Below, in pieces: positions 5,074 through 7,603 of a DNA stretch of 7,603 nt; the first letter of the stretch is position 1, and each line of letters starts with the position of its first letter. Below the pieces are notes generated by a model. That model saw only the letters and a program-made list of their open reading frames with translations, did no database searches and was not told where the DNA came from. A program made the position numbers and the translations under genes. Origin of the DNA: Candidatus Bipolaricaulota bacterium (GTDB lineage: Bacteria > Bipolaricaulota > Bipolaricaulia > Bipolaricaulales > Bipolaricaulaceae); assembly GCA_021129895.1 (NCBI GenBank), contig JAJOKL010000174.1, forward strand, positions 1 to 7,603, in the 5' to 3' direction.

Positions 5074-6362
5074 CCCCGCCTCCGGCCCAGGAACGCTGCC
5101 CCCTTGACCAACGACTCATACTGCCGCATCACCAGATGCGCCTCGATCTGCATGATGGTGTCGATCCCCACCCCCACCAGGATGAGGAGCGAAGTCCCGC
5201 CCAGGGAGAACGCGGTGATCCCCGAGATGGCCTGGAACACGTAGGGGAGCACCGCGATGGCGGCCAGGAACAGCGCCCCCACCAGCAGGAGCCTGCCGGT
5301 CACGTCGGTGAGGTAGCGGGCAGTGGGCTCCCCCGGCCGCACCCCGGGGATGAACCCACCGGCCTCCCGGAGGTTCTTCGCCAGGTCATGGGGGTCGAAC
5401 ACCAGCGACGAGTAGAAGTAGGTAAAGAAGAGGATGAGCAGCACGTAGGCGATCAGGTAGATGAGGCTTCCCGGGACCACATAGGGTTGCAGCCAGTTCA
5501 GTGCCGGCACCCAGGCGGCCACGGAGCTGGGCAACGTGAGGATGGCCGAGGCGAAGATGATGGGGATGACGCCGCCCTGGTTGACGCGGATGGGCAAATG
5601 GGCGGAATGCCCACCGTACACCCGCCGACCCGCGGTCCTCTTGGCGTACTGAATGGGGATCTTGCGCTGTCCCTGCTGGATCACCACCGTGCCGGCGATC
5701 ACCACGATGAACAGCGCCAAAAGGACCACCGCCCAGATGGGGGAAACTGCCCCAGCGGCGATCTCGATGTAGGTGCGCTGCAGCTGGCCCGGGAAGCGAG
5801 CGATGATCCCGGCCATGATGATCATGGAAATACCGTTACCGATACCGTTTTCAGTGATGCGCTCGCCGATCCACATCAGGAAGATGGTCCCGGCGGTGAG
5901 GGCGATGATGGAGGTGAGGAAGAAGCCCACCGTGGGCTGGGCAAGGCCGTACCGGATCACCAGGTAGCTCAGGGCGTAGGCCTGGAAGAGAGCCAGGCCC
6001 ACCGTGCCCCACCGGGTGTACTGGGTGAGCTTGCGGCGACCCTCCCGCCCCTGCTGTTGGAGCTCCTTCAGTTTCGGGAACACCGGGATCAGCAGGGACA
6101 GGATGATGGAGGCGTTGATGTAGGGGATCACCCCCAGGCCGAACAAGGAGAACTGGGACAAGGCCCCGCCGGTGAACAGGTCGATGAACCCAAACAGCCC
6201 TTCCCCGACCACCCCGGACAGGACGTCGGCCCACTGCTTGGTGTCCACCCCCGGCACAGGGATGTAGGAGCCGACACGAAATACCAGCAGCATGCCCAGG
6301 GTGTAAAGGATCCTTTTTCTGAGCTCCTCGATGACGAAGATCTGGTGGATGCGCTCGAGCAC
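5070..6362 (-). CDS. secY: Protein translocase channel subunit SecY
   Basis: The channel of the Sec machinery, through which unfolded proteins cross or enter the inner membrane; partners are SecE, SecG and SecA. At 430 residues it has the normal length and about ten hydrophobic segments (for instance near 17-35, 72-94, 118-138, 148-165, 175-190, 207-228, 263-283, 298-320, 356-378 and 388-408). Recognisable blocks are the plug-region FTGGALSQFSLFGLG (63-77), IGERITENGIGNGIS (165-179), GRRVYGGHSAHLPIRVN (245-261) in the loop that SecA and ribosomes contact, and GGFIPGVRPGEPT (335-347) in the next cytosolic loop. The start is GTG with AGGAGG seven bases upstream across the rplO stop, two bases after rplO. 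Its stop overlaps the adk start. Confidence 0.98.
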   Translation of the reverse strand: MLERIHQIFVIEELRKRILYTLGMLLVFRVGSYIPVPGVDTKQWADVLSGVVGEGLFGFIDLFTGGALSQFSLFGLGVIPYINASIILSLLIPVFPKLKELQQQGREGRRKLTQYTRWGTVGLALFQAYALSYLVIRYGLAQPTVGFFLTSIIALTAGTIFLMWIGERITENGIGNGISMIIMAGIIARFPGQLQRTYIEIAAGAVSPIWAVVLLALFIVVIAGTVVIQQGQRKIPIQYAKRTAGRRVYGGHSAHLPIRVNQGGVIPIIFASAILTLPSSVAAWVPALNWLQPYVVPGSLIYLIAYVLLILFFTYFYSSLVFDPHDLAKNLREAGGFIPGVRPGEPTARYLTDVTGRLLLVGALFLAAIAVLPYVFQAISGITAFSLGGTSLLILVGVGIDTIMQIEAHLVMRQYESLVKGAAFLGRRRG

Positions 6363-6364
6363 GA

Positions 6365-6814
6365 TCAGACCTCCTCGACCTGGCCCCCTGCCGCCAGGAT
6401 CTTCTCCCGGGCCGTCCGGCTGAACTTGTGGGCCCTGACGGTCAGGGCCTTGGTGAGCTCGCCTCTCCCCAGCACCTTTAGGCCGGCCTTGGGGTCCTTG
6501 ACGATCCCGCGGGCCCTGAGCTCCTCCAGGGTCACCACGTCCCCGGCCTGAAAATGCGCCTCCAGCTGGGTAAGGTTCACGATGGCGTACTGGCGCCGGT
6601 TCGGGTTCTTGAACCCCCGCTTGGGGAAGCGCATCCAGAAGGGGGTCTGTCCTCCTTCGAACCCGGGGCGCACCTTGACCCCGGAGCGGGAGCCCTGGCC
6701 CTTGGTGCCCCGCCCGGATTCATGGCCTCCGTGGCCGGAGCTATAGCCTCGGCCCACCCGCTTCCGGCGCCGCACGCTCCCGGGGGTCGGCTTAAGATCA
6801 CTCAGCCTTAGCAC
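6365..6814 (-). CDS. rplO: 50S ribosomal protein L15
   Basis: L15 is a late-assembly 50S protein with a long basic extension threaded into 23S rRNA. The GTG at 6814 gives 149 residues, the normal length. Features are LSDLKPTPGSVRRRKRVGRG (4-23), the glycine-rich SGRGTKGQGSRSG stretch (33-45), FEGGQTPFWMRFPKRGF (52-68) and the C-terminal GRGELTKALTVRAHKFSRTA segment (117-134). The reading frame is open further upstream, but that part overlaps rpsE and has no L15 likeness. GGAGG six bases before the GTG decides the start. The gene overlaps the end of rpsE by 17 bases, which leaves no place for rpmD (L30), normally found between rpsE and rplO. Confidence 0.97.
   Translation of the reverse strand: MLRLSDLKPTPGSVRRRKRVGRGYSSGHGGHESGRGTKGQGSRSGVKVRPGFEGGQTPFWMRFPKRGFKNPNRRQYAIVNLTQLEAHFQAGDVVTLEELRARGIVKDPKAGLKVLGRGELTKALTVRAHKFSRTAREKILAAGGQVEEV
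6370..6375 (-). promoter_or_regulatory. Shine-Dalgarno for secY (AGGAGG)
   Basis: AGGAGG at the very end of rplO, seven bases from the GTG at 6362, fixes the non-ATG start of SecY. Confidence 0.8.
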
Positions 6815-7316
6815 CCTCGACCTCCATGATCTCTTCCAGCTTCCTTCCCCGGCGGGCCGCCACTTGCTCCGGGGTCTCCAGCCGGGCCAGCCCATCCAGG
6901 GCCGCCCGGGCCAGGTTCAACGGGTTGGTGGAGCCCAGCGCCTTGGTGAGGATGTCTTTGATGCCGGCCAGCCGGCATACTGCGCCCACCGTGCGGCCGG
7001 CGATGATCCCGGTGCCGGGATAGGCGGGCTTGAGGAGCACCCGGGCCGCCCCCAGCTCCCCGATCACCTCGTGGGGGATGGTCCCGTTCACGATGGGCAC
7101 CTCGATCATGTGCTTGACCGCATCCCGGATGGCCTGCTGAATGGCCGTGGGGATCTCGATGGACTTGCCCATCCCTACCCCCACATGGCCCTCGCCGTCG
7201 CCTACTACCACCACCACCCGGAACCGGAGGCGTTTTCCGCCCTTGGTGACCTTACCCACCCGGCGGATCTCGATGACCTCGTTGGAAAGCTGCTCCGCGC
7301 TGACGTTAGTCCTCAA
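6798..7316 (-). CDS. rpsE: 30S ribosomal protein S5
   Basis: S5 sits by the mRNA entry site and forms an interface with S4 that governs decoding accuracy. The protein is 172 residues. It has the N-terminal RNA-binding part EIRRVGKVTKGGKRLRF (16-32), VVGDGEGHVGVGMGKS (37-52), GTGIIAG (101-107) and the LGSTNPLNLARA segment (127-138). The stretch 106-117 departs from the family: where E. coli has AGGAMRAVLEVAG, this protein has Arg108, Gly111 and Arg115, so the otherwise conserved arginine equivalent to E. coli R112 is glycine. The start is TTG at 7316, with AAGGGGGG eight bases upstream. No later start would keep the conserved N-terminal strand. The TTG overlaps the rplR stop (TTGA). Confidence 0.97.
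   Translation of the reverse strand: MRTNVSAEQLSNEVIEIRRVGKVTKGGKRLRFRVVVVVGDGEGHVGVGMGKSIEIPTAIQQAIRDAVKHMIEVPIVNGTIPHEVIGELGAARVLLKPAYPGTGIIAGRTVGAVCRLAGIKDILTKALGSTNPLNLARAALDGLARLETPEQVAARRGRKLEEIMEVEGAKAE
6821..6825 (-). promoter_or_regulatory. Shine-Dalgarno for rplO (GGAGG) within rpsE
   Basis: GGAGG lies six bases upstream of the GTG at 6814, inside the rpsE coding sequence. It selects this GTG over longer open-frame starts and implies coupling between S5 and L15 translation. Confidence 0.8.
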
Positions 7317-7603
7317 AATACCAACCCCCCTTCCCGGGCGGCCTCGGCCAACGCCCGCACCTTGCCGTGGTAGGGATAGCCGGACCGGTCGAACACCACC
7401 TCCCGGATCCCCCGCTCCACCGCCCGGCGGGCGAGGAGCTGGCCCACCAACTTGGCCGCCTCCACATCCGGAGATTTGACTTGATCACGGATCTCCGGGT
7501 CCAAGGTGGAGGCCGCCACCAACGTGTGGCCGCGCGAGTCGTCCACGAGCTGAGCGTAGATATGCCTGAGGCTCTTGTACACACACAGGCGGGGCCGGGC
7601 CGG
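7313..7603 (-). CDS. rplR: 50S ribosomal protein L18 (N-terminus beyond window)
   Basis: L18 binds 5S rRNA and helps join it to the central protuberance of the 50S subunit. The frame is open to the window edge, giving 96 visible residues; about the first 20-25 are missing. The visible part starts PARPRLCVYKS, matching the conserved RPRL-V-RS block, then HIYAQLVDD, then the Ala/Lys-rich helix AAKLVGQLLARRAVERGI and the family ending VVFDRSGYPYHGKVRALAEAAREGGLVF (the last Phe being the C-terminus). Internal GTG codons are not starts, since the conserved region extends upstream of them. It overlaps rpsE by four bases (TTGA). Confidence 0.96.
   Translation of the reverse strand, partial: PARPRLCVYKSLRHIYAQLVDDSRGHTLVAASTLDPEIRDQVKSPDVEAAKLVGQLLARRAVERGIREVVFDRSGYPYHGKVRALAEAAREGGLVF

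Noticed and set aside
4282..5244. Open plus-strand frame of 320 codons, opposite map, adk and secY
   Set aside because: Antisense shadow of genes with complete active-site motifs on the minus strand. Its composition is low in information and no family is recognised.
5136..6551. Open plus-strand frame of 471 codons, opposite secY and part of rplO
   Set aside because: It is antisense to two certain genes and rich in Gly, His, Asp, Gln and Glu, the usual product of reading a G+C-rich hydrophobic gene backwards. It shows no domain or ribosome signal.
6815..6895. Longer rplO frame starting upstream at 6895
   Set aside because: The extra residues lie wholly within rpsE, are Trp/Arg-rich and do not resemble L15; the GTG at 6814 has the Shine-Dalgarno and gives the normal length.
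1..7603. CRISPR arrays, insertion sequences, toxin-antitoxin or defence genes
   Set aside because: No regularly spaced direct repeats, transposase motifs or such gene families were seen. The window is core-genome throughout.

Overview
This window is a stretch of a bacterial chromosome that encodes core translation machinery. Every recognised gene lies on the minus strand, so transcription runs from high to low coordinates. Read in that direction the order is rplR (cut by the window end), rpsE, rplO, secY, adk, map, infA, rpmJ, rpsM, rpsK, rpsD, rpoA, rplQ and ridA. This is the distal half of the classical S10-spc-alpha ribosomal protein supercluster, with one extra gene (ridA) at its end.

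The DNA is strongly G+C-rich. The proteins resemble those of deep-branching, often thermophilic bacteria. RpoA has KYHEYDTIEGV and VNPDHYIATLN motifs that recall Thermotogae-like sequences. S4 and L36 are the zinc-binding forms, and the adenylate kinase has a four-cysteine lid. A G+C-rich lineage such as Bipolaricaulota (Acetothermia), or another poorly sampled thermophile-related group, is my guess. It is an inference from memory of sequence flavour and not a demonstrated placement.

Layout: 310-7603 is one tightly packed operon segment. Adjacent genes overlap or lie 1-13 bases apart, and by my count only about 42 bases in 7.3 kb are non-coding. Many Shine-Dalgarno sequences sit inside the end of the upstream gene, so translational coupling is likely throughout. 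Five of the thirteen visible start codons are not ATG (TTG for rpsE and infA; GTG for rplO, secY and rplQ). Positions 1-309 hold no recognisable gene. They carry several hairpins built on a repeated AGAGCCTG/CAGGCTCT motif, a plausible weak terminator after ridA, and a possible promoter -10 near the left edge.

The genes together supply 30S proteins (S5, S13, S11, S4), 50S proteins (L18, L15, L36, L17), initiation factor IF-1, the RNA polymerase alpha subunit, the protein export channel SecY, methionine aminopeptidase to trim new proteins, and adenylate kinase to balance adenylate pools. I see no undescribed defence or mobile system. The points worth a second look are within the core genes: S5 lacks the arginine whose loss gives error-prone (ram) ribosomes in E. 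coli, S11 lacks its conserved C-terminal tail, rpmD (L30) is absent from its usual place, and a RidA-family gene is translationally coupled to the end of the operon.
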